A stretch of 64,000 nt of DNA from Rhodocyclaceae bacterium (GCA_003963315.1 RXJP01000021.1:41575-105574), one strand, 5' to 3'; counted from the first letter of the stretch, positions 1 to 8,737 are shown. The notes: generated by a model not told the origin, from the sequence alone. Program-made: numbers and translations.

Positions 1-17
1 ATCCCCCCACCCCCTGG

Positions 18-37
18 CCCCCGCCCCGGGGCGGGGG
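18..37. repeat. Perfect 20-bp GC palindrome upstream of first gene
   Basis: The sequence CCCCCGCCCCGGGGCGGGGG reads the same on both strands and ends 8 bases before the first start codon. It could fold in mRNA next to the ribosome binding site, or be the remains of an upstream terminator. The window begins too close to it to decide. Confidence 0.4.
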
Positions 38-45
38 GACAAGGC

Positions 46-933
46 ATGATGGCGCGAGTCTCGCTGGGCCTGATGTGGCTGCTGCACTGGCTCCCCTTCC
101 CGCTGCTGGGCGTGGTGGGCCGCGGCTTCGGCGCCCTACTCTGGGCCGCCAACCGGGAGCGGCGGCAAAGCACCCTGACCAACCTGCGCCTGTGCTATCC
201 CGCCCTGGCCGACACCGAGCGCCTGGCCCTGGCCAAGGCCCATTTCGCCGCCTTCGCCCAGACCGCCCTGGAGCGCAACCTGCTCTGGTGGTCATCCCCG
301 TCCCGCCTGAAACGGCTGATCCGCCTGGAAGGCCTGGAGCACCTGCGCGCCCTGCAAGGCCAGCCCGTGATCCTGATCGCCCCCCACTTCGTCGGCCTCG
401 ACATGGGCTGGACCCGCCTCGCCCTGGAGCAGGACATGGTGACCATGTACGCCAAGGTGAAGAGCCCCGCCTTCGACGCCGCCATCCGCCGCGGCCGCAC
501 CCGCTTCGGCGCACAGCAACTGCTCTCCCGCCAGGACGGCCTGCGCCCCACCCTGGCCGCGATACGCAGCGGCAAACCCTTCTACTACCTGCCCGACCTG
601 GATTACGGCCCGCGGGATGCCGTGTTCGTGCCCTTCTTCGGCACGCCCGCCGCCACCATCACCGCCCTTTCCCGCCTGGCCCGGCTCACCGGCGCCAAGG
701 TGCTGCCGGTGGTCACCCGTCGCGATGGCAAGGGCTACGTCACCACCATCGGCGCGCCCTGGGCCGATTTTCCCGGCAGCGACGGAAGCAAGGCCGATGA
801 AGGCGACGCCCGGCGCATGAACGCCGAAATCGAAACCGCCATCGAAGCCGACGGCGGGCGTTACCGGGCCCAATACCTGTGGTCCCACAAGCGCTTCAAG
901 ACCCGCCCACCCGGCGAAAAAGGGGTTTATTGA
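46..933 (+). CDS. LpxL/HtrB-family lipid A acyltransferase
   Basis: This 295-residue inner-membrane protein belongs to the LpxL/LpxM lysophospholipid acyltransferase family, which adds secondary acyl chains to Kdo2-lipid IVA. A hydrophobic N-terminal segment (about residues 5-35) anchors it. The catalytic HX4D motif is seen as APHFVGLD near residue 115, and the family-typical ending QYLWSHKRFKTRP is present. The length matches the family. There is a second ATG one codon downstream, so the start may be 46 or 49. LpxL and LpxM cannot be told apart by eye, so no symbol is given. It is followed at 49 bases by a CoA-binding protein. Confidence 0.88.
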   Translation: MMARVSLGLMWLLHWLPFPLLGVVGRGFGALLWAANRERRQSTLTNLRLCYPALADTERLALAKAHFAAFAQTALERNLLWWSSPSRLKRLIRLEGLEHLRALQGQPVILIAPHFVGLDMGWTRLALEQDMVTMYAKVKSPAFDAAIRRGRTRFGAQQLLSRQDGLRPTLAAIRSGKPFYYLPDLDYGPRDAVFVPFFGTPAATITALSRLARLTGAKVLPVVTRRDGKGYVTTIGAPWADFPGSDGSKADEGDARRMNAEIETAIEADGGRYRAQYLWSHKRFKTRPPGEKGVY

Positions 934-981
934 GGCCCCTCTTCCGGCATTGGGGCGAAAGCGGCGGGTTACCATAGTCCG

Positions 982-1392
982 ATGTTCGCCAACCCTTCCC
1001 TGGATGACATCCGCAGCCTCCTGCGCACGGTGAAAACCGTGGCGGTGGTGGGCTATTCGCCCAAGCCGGAACGGCCTGCTCATTATGTGGCGGCCTACCT
1101 GCAACAGCGCGGCTATCGCATCATTCCCGTGCGCCCCGGCATCAGTGAAGGCCTGGGCGAGAAGGCCTACGCCAAACTCGACGACCTGCCCGAAGTGCCC
1201 GACCTGGTGGATGTGTTCCGCGAACCCTCGGCAGTGGCCGCCATCGTGGACGACTGCATCCGCCTCGGCGTCAAACACTTGTGGTTGCAGGACGGCGTGA
1301 TCGATGAAGCCGCCGCCCTGCGCGCCCAGGCGGCGGGCATCACCGTGGTCATGAACCGGTGCACCCTGCGCGACCAAGGATTGTTGGCATGA
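982..1392 (+). CDS. CoA-binding domain protein (YccU-like)
   Basis: The 136-residue protein is a single Rossmann-like CoA-binding domain of the succinyl-CoA synthetase alpha type. The N-terminal nucleotide-binding strand and turn are seen as [16 protein letters not shown] (about residues 17-32). The conserved region around [18 protein letters not shown] and the cysteine in VMNRCTLRD also fit the family. Its cellular role is not established even for the E. coli relative YccU. It lies between the acyltransferase and dapF on the same strand, but a repeat separates it from dapF. Confidence 0.85.
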   Translation: MFANPSLDDIRSLLRTVKTVAVVGYSPKPERPAHYVAAYLQQRGYRIIPVRPGISEGLGEKAYAKLDDLPEVPDLVDVFREPSAVAAIVDDCIRLGVKHLWLQDGVIDEAAALRAQAAGITVVMNRCTLRDQGLLA

Positions 1393-1408
1393 ACAACAAA
1401 AACCAAGC

Positions 1409-1510
1409 TCTCTCAACACAGAGAGCACAGAGAAAGGCAACAACAAAAGTCTCTTCAGCGCTTTGCTGTTTTTCCTCTGTGTTCTCTGTGCCTCTGTGTC
1501 CTCCGTGTTT
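1409..1510. repeat. Intergenic inverted repeat built from CACAGAG units
   Basis: The left arm (1415-1435) carries AACACAGAGAGCACAGAGAA. The right arm (1471-1510) carries four complementary CTCTGTG-type units. The arms can pair into a long imperfect hairpin. The right arm runs to within about 20 bases of the dapF start and creates a spurious upstream extension of the dapF reading frame. Confidence 0.75.
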
Positions 1511-1531
1511 AAAGCGGTTCGCCTTTCATCC

Positions 1532-2374
1532 ATGAAACTCAAATTCACCAAAATGCACGGCCTCGGCAATGACTTCGTCGTCATCGACGGCGTACGCCAG
1601 CGCTTCATTCCCACCGAGGCCATCGCCCGTTTTCTCGGTGACCGACATTTCGGCGTGGGCTTCGACCAGATGCTGATCGTCGAACGGCCCAGCCGACCCG
1701 ATGTGGATTTCCGCTACCGCATCTTCAACGCCGACGGCAGCGAGGTGGAACAGTGCGGCAACGGCGCACGCTGCTTCGCCCGCTTCGTCGTCGACCACGG
1801 CCTCAGCAGCAAGAAGGAAATCCGCGTCGAAACCAAGTCCGGCATCATCGCCCCCCGCCTCACCGAGGACGGCCAAGTCACGGTGGACATGGGCGTGCCC
1901 CGCTTCGCCCCGGCGGAAATTCCTTTCGTCAGTGAAACGGATGCCGCCGAGCAATCCCTCGATGTGAACGGCAAGACCGTCACCATCAGCGCCGTATCCA
2001 TGGGCAACCCCCACGCGGTGCAGGTGGTGGACGACGTGGACGCCTTCCCCGTGGCCGCCGACGGCCCCGCCATCGAAAACCACGTCCGTTTCCCGCAGCG
2101 GGTGAACGCCGGCTTCATGCAGATCGTGGGGCGCAACGCCATCCGCCTGCGCGTCCATGAGCGCGGCGCGGGCGAGACCCTGGCCTGCGGCACCGGCGCC
2201 TGCGCCGCCGTAGTGGCGGGCATCCGCCGCGGCCTGCTGGATTCGCCGGTGAACGTCACCACCCGCGGCGGCGAACTGTCCATCGCCTGGGCCGGCCCCG
2301 GTCAGCCAGTCATGATGACCGGCCCCGCCGTCACCGTGTTTGAAGCTGCCATCGACATCCCCGATAACCTTTAA
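1532..2374 (+). CDS. dapF: Diaminopimelate epimerase
   Basis: DapF converts LL- to meso-diaminopimelate for lysine and peptidoglycan synthesis in the cytoplasm. The 280-residue protein starts [20 protein letters not shown], the canonical family start. Both catalytic cysteines are visible, in EQCGNGARC (about residue 75) and ACGTGACAA (about residue 225). An in-frame start 69 bases upstream is rejected because that stretch is encoded by the CACAGAG repeat. The downstream neighbours DUF484 and xerC are the usual partners of dapF in proteobacteria, although here a REP-like repeat of about 120 bp separates dapF from them. Confidence 0.97.
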   Translation: MKLKFTKMHGLGNDFVVIDGVRQRFIPTEAIARFLGDRHFGVGFDQMLIVERPSRPDVDFRYRIFNADGSEVEQCGNGARCFARFVVDHGLSSKKEIRVETKSGIIAPRLTEDGQVTVDMGVPRFAPAEIPFVSETDAAEQSLDVNGKTVTISAVSMGNPHAVQVVDDVDAFPVAADGPAIENHVRFPQRVNAGFMQIVGRNAIRLRVHERGAGETLACGTGACAAVVAGIRRGLLDSPVNVTTRGGELSIAWAGPGQPVMMTGPAVTVFEAAIDIPDNL

Positions 2375-2396
2375 AGAAATGCCGACTAAGTTCCCA

Positions 2397-2514
2397 CCGT
2401 TCGGGCTGAGCTTGTCGAAGCCTGTCCTGAGCATCATCGAAGGGCCTGACCTGACCTCGACGAAACGGCCCTTGTGCCACAAGGCTTGCACTTCGACAAG
2501 CTCAGTGCGAACGG
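2397..2514. repeat. REP-like inverted repeat with TTCGACAAGCTCA arms
   Basis: The left arm CCGTTCGGGCTGAGCTTGTC (from 2397) is mirrored by CTTCGACAAGCTCAGTGCGA followed by ACGG (2491-2514). Terminal pairing is nearly perfect and the centre is more degenerate. Elements with this GAGCTTGTCGAAG core are dispersed in many proteobacterial genomes. It lies between dapF and DUF484. Confidence 0.8.
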
Positions 2515-2574
2515 ACTTGTTCGGCGCTTTTTTAATCGCCATCGCCCATACATCGCCCTTATCCGGAGCACTTT

Positions 2575-3243
2575 ATGAACGCTGAAGAAGTCGCTATCTA
2601 CCTCAAGACCCACCCCGAGTTTTTCGAGCAGTACGGCGAAATGCTGGCCAACCTCAAGCTGCCCAATCCCCACGGCGGCGCGGCAGCGTCCCTGGCCGAC
2701 CGCCAGGTAACGGTGTTGCGGGACAAGGTAGCCCTGCTGGAAAGCAAGATGGGCGAGTTGCTGCGCTTCGGCGAACAGAACGACGGCATCGCCGAAAAGG
2801 TGCACCGCCTGGCGGTGGCCCTGATGGGCGCCACCACCCTGGCCGACGCCGTGCGCAACCTGTATTCCCATTTGGGCGGCGCCTTCGCCGTGCCCCACGT
2901 GGCCGTACGCATCTGGGGCGTGGGCAATGGCCAGGACGCCGCCGCCACGGAATTCGCCGAGATGCCCGATACCCTCAAGGCCTTCGCCGGCAGCATGATG
3001 AATCCTTACTGCGGCTTCGCTGCCGGGCAGGAGTCCGTGGCCTGGTTCGGCGACCGGGGCGAACACATCCGCTCCATGGCCCAGGTGCCCCTGCGTGAGC
3101 ACGGCCACGACGGCGGCGCCTGCTTCGGCCTGCTGGTGCTGGCCAGCGAAGAAGTGCAGCGCTTCTATCCCGACATGGGCACCCTCTACCTGTCCCGCAT
3201 CGGCGACATGGCATCGGCCTCCCTGCTGCGGGTGGTAGGCTGA
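2575..3243 (+). CDS. DUF484 family (GAF-like) protein
   Basis: The 222-residue protein matches the DUF484 family: N-terminal MNAEEVAIYLKTHPEFFEQY, a short coiled-coil region (about residues 45-70, VLRDKVALLESKMGELL), and a GAF-like C-terminal domain. The function is unknown. The family is almost always encoded between dapF and xerC, as here. It ends two bases before the xerC start codon, so the two are probably translationally coupled. Confidence 0.9.
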   Translation: MNAEEVAIYLKTHPEFFEQYGEMLANLKLPNPHGGAAASLADRQVTVLRDKVALLESKMGELLRFGEQNDGIAEKVHRLAVALMGATTLADAVRNLYSHLGGAFAVPHVAVRIWGVGNGQDAAATEFAEMPDTLKAFAGSMMNPYCGFAAGQESVAWFGDRGEHIRSMAQVPLREHGHDGGACFGLLVLASEEVQRFYPDMGTLYLSRIGDMASASLLRVVG

Positions 3244-3245
3244 CC

Positions 3246-4163
3246 GTGAGCACGGAAACGGGCAAGGCACCCGCTGCCTCGCCCGACCCCGCCATCAGCC
3301 AGTTCCTCACTGAACTGGATCACCAACGGCGGCTGAGCCCCCACACCCTCACCGCCTACCGCCACGATCTGGAACAACTCCAGGCCCTGGCCCAAGGCCA
3401 AGCGCTACGGGGCCTGCAATATCCGCAGATCCGCCGCTTCGCCATGCAGTTGCACAGCAAGGGCCTGGCAGCGAAATCCATCGCCCGCACCCTTTCTGCC
3501 TGGCGCGCCTTCTACCGCTGGCTGGCCCGGCGCGGCGAGGTGGGGCGCAATCCGGTGGACGGCATCCGCCCGCCCAAAGCGCCGCGCCCCCTGCCCAAGG
3601 CGCTCTCGGTGGACCAGACCAACGCCCTCCTCGACGACGCACCGGACACCCTGCTGGAACACCGCGACAAGGCCATGCTGGAGCTGTTCTATTCCTCCGG
3701 CCTGCGCCTGGCGGAACTGGCCAGCCTGGATTGCCGCCACGGCCTGGACCTGCGGGAAGGAGAAGTCACCGTCACCGGCAAACGATCCAAGACCCGCACC
3801 GTGCCCCTGGGGCAAAAGGCCAAGGACGCCATCGAAGCCTGGTTGGCCTTGCGCCCGCAGATCGCCGCCACGGACGAACAAGCCCTGTTCGTGAACCGCT
3901 ACGGACGCCGGCTATCGGAACGCTCCATCGCCCGCCGCATCGACCAGTGGGCCCAGAGCCACGGCAGCGGGGTGCACATCCACCCCCACATGCTGCGCCA
4001 CTCCTTCGCCAGCCATGTACTGCAATCCTCCGGCGACCTGCGCGCCGTGCAGGAGATGCTCGGCCACGCCTCCATCAGCACGACCCAGATTTACACCCAC
4101 CTGGATTTCCAGCACTTGGCCAAGGCCTACGACGCGGCCCATCCCCGGGCGAAGAAGAAGTAA
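3246..4163 (+). CDS. xerC: Tyrosine recombinase XerC
   Basis: XerC acts with XerD at dif to resolve chromosome dimers. The 305-residue protein has the N-terminal SAM-like DNA-binding domain (residues 20-105) and the catalytic domain with arginine I in SSGLRLAEL, lysine in VTGKRSKTR, HMLRHSFASH, and the nucleophilic tyrosine in TTQIYTHLD. The start is a GTG at 3246. Its position after dapF and DUF484 supports XerC rather than a phage integrase. Confidence 0.94.
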   Translation: MSTETGKAPAASPDPAISQFLTELDHQRRLSPHTLTAYRHDLEQLQALAQGQALRGLQYPQIRRFAMQLHSKGLAAKSIARTLSAWRAFYRWLARRGEVGRNPVDGIRPPKAPRPLPKALSVDQTNALLDDAPDTLLEHRDKAMLELFYSSGLRLAELASLDCRHGLDLREGEVTVTGKRSKTRTVPLGQKAKDAIEAWLALRPQIAATDEQALFVNRYGRRLSERSIARRIDQWAQSHGSGVHIHPHMLRHSFASHVLQSSGDLRAVQEMLGHASISTTQIYTHLDFQHLAKAYDAAHPRAKKK

Positions 4164-4187
4164 GCAAACAGCTACTGTCACCAAACT

Positions 4188-4274
4188 CCGTCGTCCCCGC
4201 ATGTCTTAAGCGGGGACCCAGTGTCGTTTGGGAGAAGCCTCTGGATTCCCGCTTAAGGCACGCGGGAATGACGG
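4188..4274. repeat. REP-like inverted repeat (CCGTCGTCCCCGC type)
   Basis: CCGTCGTCCCCGC at 4188-4200 pairs with GCGGGAATGACGG at 4262-4274, and internal AAGCGGGGACCCAG/CTGGATTCCCGCTT arms strengthen the hairpin. It sits between the convergent xerC and TPR genes. It supplies the last codons of the TPR gene. Confidence 0.8.
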
Positions 4275-5662
4275 TGGTGAGCAGCGGCTTTCTCTTGCAA
4301 AGCCTCAACCGCCTCCGCCATCACACCGCGCCAATCCCCCATCGCCCCTTGCCGGAAAAGCCGCATCACCCCGGGATACCAAGGCGAATCGCTGCGCTCC
4401 GCCAACCAGCGCCAATCAGTCATGTAGTCGGGCAACAGCACCCAGCAGGGCTTCCCCAACGCACCCGCCAAGTGGGCCACGGCGGTGTCCACCGCAATCA
4501 CCAGATCGAGATTGGCGACGATGGCCGCGGTATCGGCAAAGTCGCCGATTTGCGGTGCCAAATTCATCAGGGGCAGAGGCGGTGATGGCGAAGACGCCTC
4601 ATCCTCTCCCGCCCCCTTCTGCAAGCTGAAGAAGCGCACGCCCTCCACTTCCGCCAAGGGCGCCAGCACATCCAGGCCGGACAATGAACGCTCGCCATCG
4701 TTCTCAAAGCGCGTATTCCCCTTCCACACCAGCCCGACCCGCAAGGCCGGCGCTGGGCTCAAGGCCGCCAGGCGGTCTGCCCAATGCGCCACCTCGTCCG
4801 CGGCAGGATGCAGATAGGGCAAATCCGCCGGGATCGAATCCAATCGCGTCTCAAAATGGAAAGGCAGGCTCAGGGGTGGCACCCAGAAATCCCAACCATC
4901 AGAAGGGAAAGGTTCGTCGAAAGCGATAGCCTCATCGAGCCCATCCAGGGTGGCGAACAGCCGCTTCAAACCGGGATGGCAGATCACGCTCACCCGCGCC
5001 GCGCCGTGGGCCTTGAGCAAGGCGGCGTAACGGCAGAACTGGATCATGTCGCCATGCCCCGCCTCGAAACCGATCAACACGGCCTTGCCCGCCAGCGGCT
5101 CGCCGTTCCAGCGCGGACAGGTCATGTAATTCTCCAGGGGCGCATACCACTGCCGCGCCTCCATGCAACACCAACCCTCCTCATAGCGCCCCTGGCGCAA
5201 CAGCAAATAAGCAAGGTTGAAACGGGCCTTGGCGTAACCCGCATCCAGGGCCATGGCGTCCCGGTAACAGCGCTCGGCCTCGGCCTCCCGCTTCATGCAG
5301 GCCAATAACACCCCCAGATTGGACAAGGGCGCCGCCGCCCCGGGGGCCAGCGCAATGGCGCTGCGATAAGCCGCCTCCGCCTCGGCAAAACGCTTCTGCC
5401 CGGTGAGCAAAGCGCCCAAATTGAGGTGGGTCTGCATCTGCCGCGGATTCAGCGCGATGGCATGGCGGTAACAGGCCTCGGCCTCCACTGCCTCGCCGCG
5501 GCCATCCAGCAACAAGCCCAGATTGGCATGGGCCTCGGCCAGATGCGGCACCAGGACAATCGCCTGCCGGAACGCCGCCTCCGCACCGGCTTCATCCCCG
5601 GCCGCCATGAGGCGGTTGCCGTCGAGGAACAGAGCTTCGGGAGTGGTGGGCAGTAGGGTCAT
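4253..5662 (-). CDS. TPR-repeat protein with GT9-like C-terminal domain
   Basis: The 469-residue protein has about five N-terminal tetratricopeptide repeats (residues 5-175, units such as AEAHANLGLLLDGRGEAVEA). A C-terminal domain (about 200-455) follows, resembling the glycosyltransferase family 9-like fold seen in TPR-O-linked-GlcNAc-like bacterial proteins. Cues are VGLVWKGNTRFEND and the end segment LDLVIAVDTAVAHLAGALGKPCWVLLP. There is no signal peptide, so it is probably cytosolic. The acceptor is unknown. The last residues (HHRHSRVP) are encoded inside the REP-like element, so the native C-terminus may have been replaced by repeat insertion. Confidence 0.8.
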   Translation of the reverse strand: MTLLPTTPEALFLDGNRLMAAGDEAGAEAAFRQAIVLVPHLAEAHANLGLLLDGRGEAVEAEACYRHAIALNPRQMQTHLNLGALLTGQKRFAEAEAAYRSAIALAPGAAAPLSNLGVLLACMKREAEAERCYRDAMALDAGYAKARFNLAYLLLRQGRYEEGWCCMEARQWYAPLENYMTCPRWNGEPLAGKAVLIGFEAGHGDMIQFCRYAALLKAHGAARVSVICHPGLKRLFATLDGLDEAIAFDEPFPSDGWDFWVPPLSLPFHFETRLDSIPADLPYLHPAADEVAHWADRLAALSPAPALRVGLVWKGNTRFENDGERSLSGLDVLAPLAEVEGVRFFSLQKGAGEDEASSPSPPLPLMNLAPQIGDFADTAAIVANLDLVIAVDTAVAHLAGALGKPCWVLLPDYMTDWRWLAERSDSPWYPGVMRLFRQGAMGDWRGVMAEAVEALQEKAAAHHRHSRVP

Positions 5663-5744
5663 CGACCCATTCTACGGTCCCGTGCCAAACCCCTCAGAAT
5701 TCCTATAGCATCTTCGCCATTCATCCACTCCTGTCCTGTCAGCC

Positions 5745-6551
5745 ATGCCCGATCCCAACTTCGATGCACCGCTGTTCATCAAGGAAATCCATCAGACCAA
5801 CGTCGACACCGTCGCGACGCCTTATTTCTACAACGACGCCGGCTCGCCCACCTATTTGGCCCAGCCGCCTGCCGGCGTGGTGCCGTTGATGCCCGCCACC
5901 ACCGATCCTGCCATGGCGATAGGCGCGGAGCATGTCGTTGCGGACGTGCTGGGCGTCAAGCCGACGCCGCCCTACGGCATCGAAACACAACTGGGTTTCG
6001 CCGCCGAGGAAGTGTATTTCGAGCCCCTGTGGGCGACGCGCACGGTGGCCGCGGCCTTCGGCATCACCCTGGTCGAACCCGGGCAGGCGGTCATGCTCAG
6101 CAGCCCGGTGGTGGAGCTGCAACAAATCGAATACGAATACGGTGTGTTTGCCGGGCATTGGTCACCCTACCAGGGCACCGGCAACACCCTGCTCAGTGTC
6201 GTGTGCTCTGACCTGGAGCACCACAACTTCCCCCACGTGTTCGCCTCGACAGACCCGACCCAGCCCCTGGTGATCTCCGTGGGACGCTACTGGCCCAAGC
6301 TCGGCAAAATCCGACTCGCCGACCTCTGGGTGCCCCAAGGCAGCGCCCTATACGTCCCGCCCAAACCGGCCTCGGACCGCCTGGAATACATCGACCTCCA
6401 CAACAACCGCAACTCGGCACGGGCCTGCTGGGGCAACATTCGACAAAACAGCATCGTCACCCACACCCTGCTGCAGAACGAACACGGCTTTTTCTACTGG
6501 TACTGGAACGCCATCGCCACGGCCCATGGCCGGCCTGTGGATATCGGATAA
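5745..6551 (+). CDS. Hypothetical protein, 268 residues
   Basis: I do not recognise this protein. It has no signal peptide, no transmembrane segment and no obvious catalytic motif. It is rich in aromatic residues and proline, with stretches such as HGFFYWYWNAIATAHG near the C-terminus. The frame is open for 807 bases with codon use like its neighbours, and the start ATG follows the divergent TPR gene by 82 bases. It stands alone: TPR gene upstream on the other strand, tRNA gene downstream on the other strand. It could be a beta-rich binding protein, but that is a guess. Confidence 0.7.
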   Translation: MPDPNFDAPLFIKEIHQTNVDTVATPYFYNDAGSPTYLAQPPAGVVPLMPATTDPAMAIGAEHVVADVLGVKPTPPYGIETQLGFAAEEVYFEPLWATRTVAAAFGITLVEPGQAVMLSSPVVELQQIEYEYGVFAGHWSPYQGTGNTLLSVVCSDLEHHNFPHVFASTDPTQPLVISVGRYWPKLGKIRLADLWVPQGSALYVPPKPASDRLEYIDLHNNRNSARACWGNIRQNSIVTHTLLQNEHGFFYWYWNAIATAHGRPVDIG

Positions 6552-6628
6552 CCAGACTCGGGGCACATTCGAGCGGCACGTGGCCCACCCGATGCCCTCG
6601 GAGAGATACTGCCAAGACCCAAAAGCAA

Positions 6629-6652
6629 AACGGCCCTCCGAAGAGGGCCGTT
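6629..6652 (-). terminator. Intrinsic terminator of tRNA-Met
   Basis: A 10-bp stem AACGGCCCTC/GAGGGCCGTT with a CGAA loop lies 8 bases beyond the tRNA 3' end. On the minus strand it is followed by TTTTGCTTTT. It may also slow transcription leaving the hypothetical gene on the plus strand. Confidence 0.8.
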
Positions 6653-6659
6653 GGCATGC

Positions 6660-6736
6660 TGGTGGTGATGGGGGGACTTGAACCCTCGACCTACGGATTA
6701 TGAATCCGTCGCTCTAACCAGCTGAGCTACATCACC
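6660..6736 (-). tRNA. tRNA-Met (CAT), elongator type
   Basis: Read on the minus strand, the gene folds as a 77-nt cloverleaf. The acceptor arms are GGTGATG/CATCACC, the anticodon stem ACGGA/TCCGT encloses TTCATAA (anticodon CAT), the T arm has GAGGG-TTCAAGT-CCCCC, and the 3' CCA is encoded. The GTAGCTCAG D-arm start and paired first acceptor base fit an elongator rather than an initiator tRNA. A CAT anticodon modified to read AUA (tRNA-Ile2) cannot be excluded by eye. Confidence 0.93.
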
Positions 6737-6806
6737 GAAAGGGGCGGGATTATCCTTGCTGGACGCACTTCTTGTCAAGGCGAAAGGGCTGGGAGACAAT
6801 CCGGCG

Positions 6807-7979
6807 ATGGATTTCGACATTGTGATCGTGGGCGGCGGCCTGGCCGGCCTTTCCCTGGCGGTGGCGCTGCGGCAGACGCGGCTTTCCGTGGGGCTGGTGG
6901 AAAACAAGGCGCCCTTCCGCCCCGAGGGCTGGGATGCGCGGATTTATGCGGTGAGCCTGGCCAACCAGGCTTTCTTGCAGGACATTGGCGTCTGGCAGCA
7001 CATGGACGCCCAGCGCCTGTGTCCGGTGGAGGCCATGGAAGTGGCGGGCGACCGGGATGGCCGCCTGGATTTTTCCGCCTACGATGCCGGCGCTGCGGCC
7101 CTGGCCTGGATTGTTGAATCCGCCCAGATGCAGTGCGAGCTGTGGGAATCGGCCAAGCGCCAAGCCAACCTGACCCTGCTCTGCCCGGCCCGGCCCGCCG
7201 GGCTGGAGATGCAGCCCGGTGCCGCCCATTTGCTGCTGGAAGACGGCCGCAGCCTCAAGGCCCGCCTGATCGTGGCCGCCGATGGCGCCGATTCCTGGAC
7301 GCGGCAGGCGGCGGGTATCGAGGTGGATTTCAAGCACTACGACCAGAAGGGCGTGGTGGCCAACTTCGCCTGCGAGCTGTCCCACCGCCATACGGCTTTC
7401 CAGTGGTTCATCAACGACGGCCAGGGCCGCGACGGCATCCTGGCCTGGCTGCCCCTGCCGGACAACCAGGTGTCCATGGTCTGGTCCACCCCCGATGCCC
7501 ACGCCGACGAACTCACGGCCCTGGCGCCCGCCGAGCTTTGCGCCCGGGTGGCCGCGGCAGGGGGGCATCGCCTCGGGGCCATGGCGTTGGTCACGCCGGC
7601 GGCCGCCTTCCCCTTGCGCCTGATGCGGGCGCCCCGTAGCGTGGCGCCTCGTCTTGCGTTGATCGGCGATGCGGCCCATGCCATCCATCCCCTTTCCGGC
7701 CACGGCATCAATCTCGGTTATCGGGATGCGGCCTCCCTGGCCGGGGTGCTGGCGGATAAGCCGGAACCCATGGATTGCGGCGATCTTGCCCTGCTGCGCC
7801 GCTACGAACGGGCGCGCAAGGAGGAAGTGGTGGCCTTGCAGGGGGTGACGGACAGCCTGCACCGGCTGTTTTCCCCATCCTGGCAGCCCCTGGCCCTGAT
7901 TCGCAATACCGGATTGAACCTGACCAACCGTTTGCCTGTCCTAAAAGACGTATTGATCCGTTACGCGCTGGCTTCCTGA
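6807..7979 (+). CDS. UbiH/UbiF/COQ6-family FAD monooxygenase
   Basis: The 390-residue flavoprotein has the N-terminal FAD-binding GxGxxG (DFDIVIVGGGLAGLSLA), the middle DG motif (IVAADGADSWTR, about residue 160), and the ribose-binding ALIGDAAHAIHPLSGHGINLG (about residue 290). These place it with the aromatic-ring hydroxylases of ubiquinone synthesis. Which ring position it would hydroxylate cannot be read, so no symbol is given. The start at 6807 (MDFDIV) is preferred over an in-frame TTG 51 bases upstream. dsbC follows after 50 bases. Confidence 0.9.
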   Translation: MDFDIVIVGGGLAGLSLAVALRQTRLSVGLVENKAPFRPEGWDARIYAVSLANQAFLQDIGVWQHMDAQRLCPVEAMEVAGDRDGRLDFSAYDAGAAALAWIVESAQMQCELWESAKRQANLTLLCPARPAGLEMQPGAAHLLLEDGRSLKARLIVAADGADSWTRQAAGIEVDFKHYDQKGVVANFACELSHRHTAFQWFINDGQGRDGILAWLPLPDNQVSMVWSTPDAHADELTALAPAELCARVAAAGGHRLGAMALVTPAAAFPLRLMRAPRSVAPRLALIGDAAHAIHPLSGHGINLGYRDAASLAGVLADKPEPMDCGDLALLRRYERARKEEVVALQGVTDSLHRLFSPSWQPLALIRNTGLNLTNRLPVLKDVLIRYALAS

Positions 7980-8029
7980 GCCGCGCCCCTTCAACGCAGC
8001 ACCCAAGCCTTTCCACTTCTGGAGCTTTC

Positions 8030-8722
8030 ATGAAACGATTCGCCCTCCTCCTGCTTGCGGCCCTTGCCCTGCCCGCCTTTGCCGACAGCAGCGAAGCCAA
8101 CATCAAAAAATCCTTCGAGGACAAACTCAAGGCCAAGGTGGAGAAGGTGACCAAGGCCCCCATCGGCAACCTTTACGAAGTGGTGGCCGACGGCCAGATC
8201 TTCTACACCGATGAAAAGGCGGCCTACTTCCTCCACGGCAACCTGTTCGAAATGAAGTCCATGAAGAACCTGACGGCGGAGAAAAAATTCTCCCTGCTGC
8301 CCTTGGACCTGGCCATCAAGACCGTGCGCGGCAGCGGCAAGAACGTGATGGTCACTTTTGAAGACCCCAACTGCGGTTACTGCAAGAAGCTGGCGAAGGA
8401 CATGGCCAAGCTGAAGGACGTGACCATCTACACCTTCCTCTACGCCGTGCTGGGAGACGATTCCGTGACCAAGTCCAAGGTGATCTGGTGCGCCGCCGAC
8501 CGCAGCAAGGCCTGGAACGAATGGATGCAGAGCGGCATCCAACCCGTGGCCGCCGCTGCCAAATGCGATGCCAGCCCGACCTTGGACAAGGTGATGCAAC
8601 TGGGCCAGCAACTGGGTGTGCGCGGCACCCCCTTCATGATGTTCGCCAACGGCCAGCAGAGCCCCGGCTACATTCCTTCCAGCGAAATCGAAAAGCTGAT
8701 GGGCAGCCCCATCGGCGGCTGA
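8030..8722 (+). CDS. dsbC: Thiol:disulfide interchange protein DsbC
   Basis: DsbC is a periplasmic disulfide isomerase that corrects wrongly paired cysteines. The 230-residue precursor has a signal peptide (MKRFALLLLAALALPAFA), an N-terminal dimerisation domain, and a thioredoxin fold with active site CGYC (NCGYCKKL, about residue 120). The cis-proline loop is RGTPFMMF. Two further cysteines (IWCAADR, AAKCDAS) match the structural disulfide of the family. ATG 8030 follows GGAG and fits the signal peptide. Confidence 0.95.
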   Translation: MKRFALLLLAALALPAFADSSEANIKKSFEDKLKAKVEKVTKAPIGNLYEVVADGQIFYTDEKAAYFLHGNLFEMKSMKNLTAEKKFSLLPLDLAIKTVRGSGKNVMVTFEDPNCGYCKKLAKDMAKLKDVTIYTFLYAVLGDDSVTKSKVIWCAADRSKAWNEWMQSGIQPVAAAAKCDASPTLDKVMQLGQQLGVRGTPFMMFANGQQSPGYIPSSEIEKLMGSPIGG

Positions 8723-8737
8723 TCGGGTCCTGATCGA

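Noticed and set aside
1463-1531. Longer dapF with 23 extra N-terminal residues
   Set aside because: The extension is encoded by the CACAGAG repeat, and the canonical family start is at 1532.
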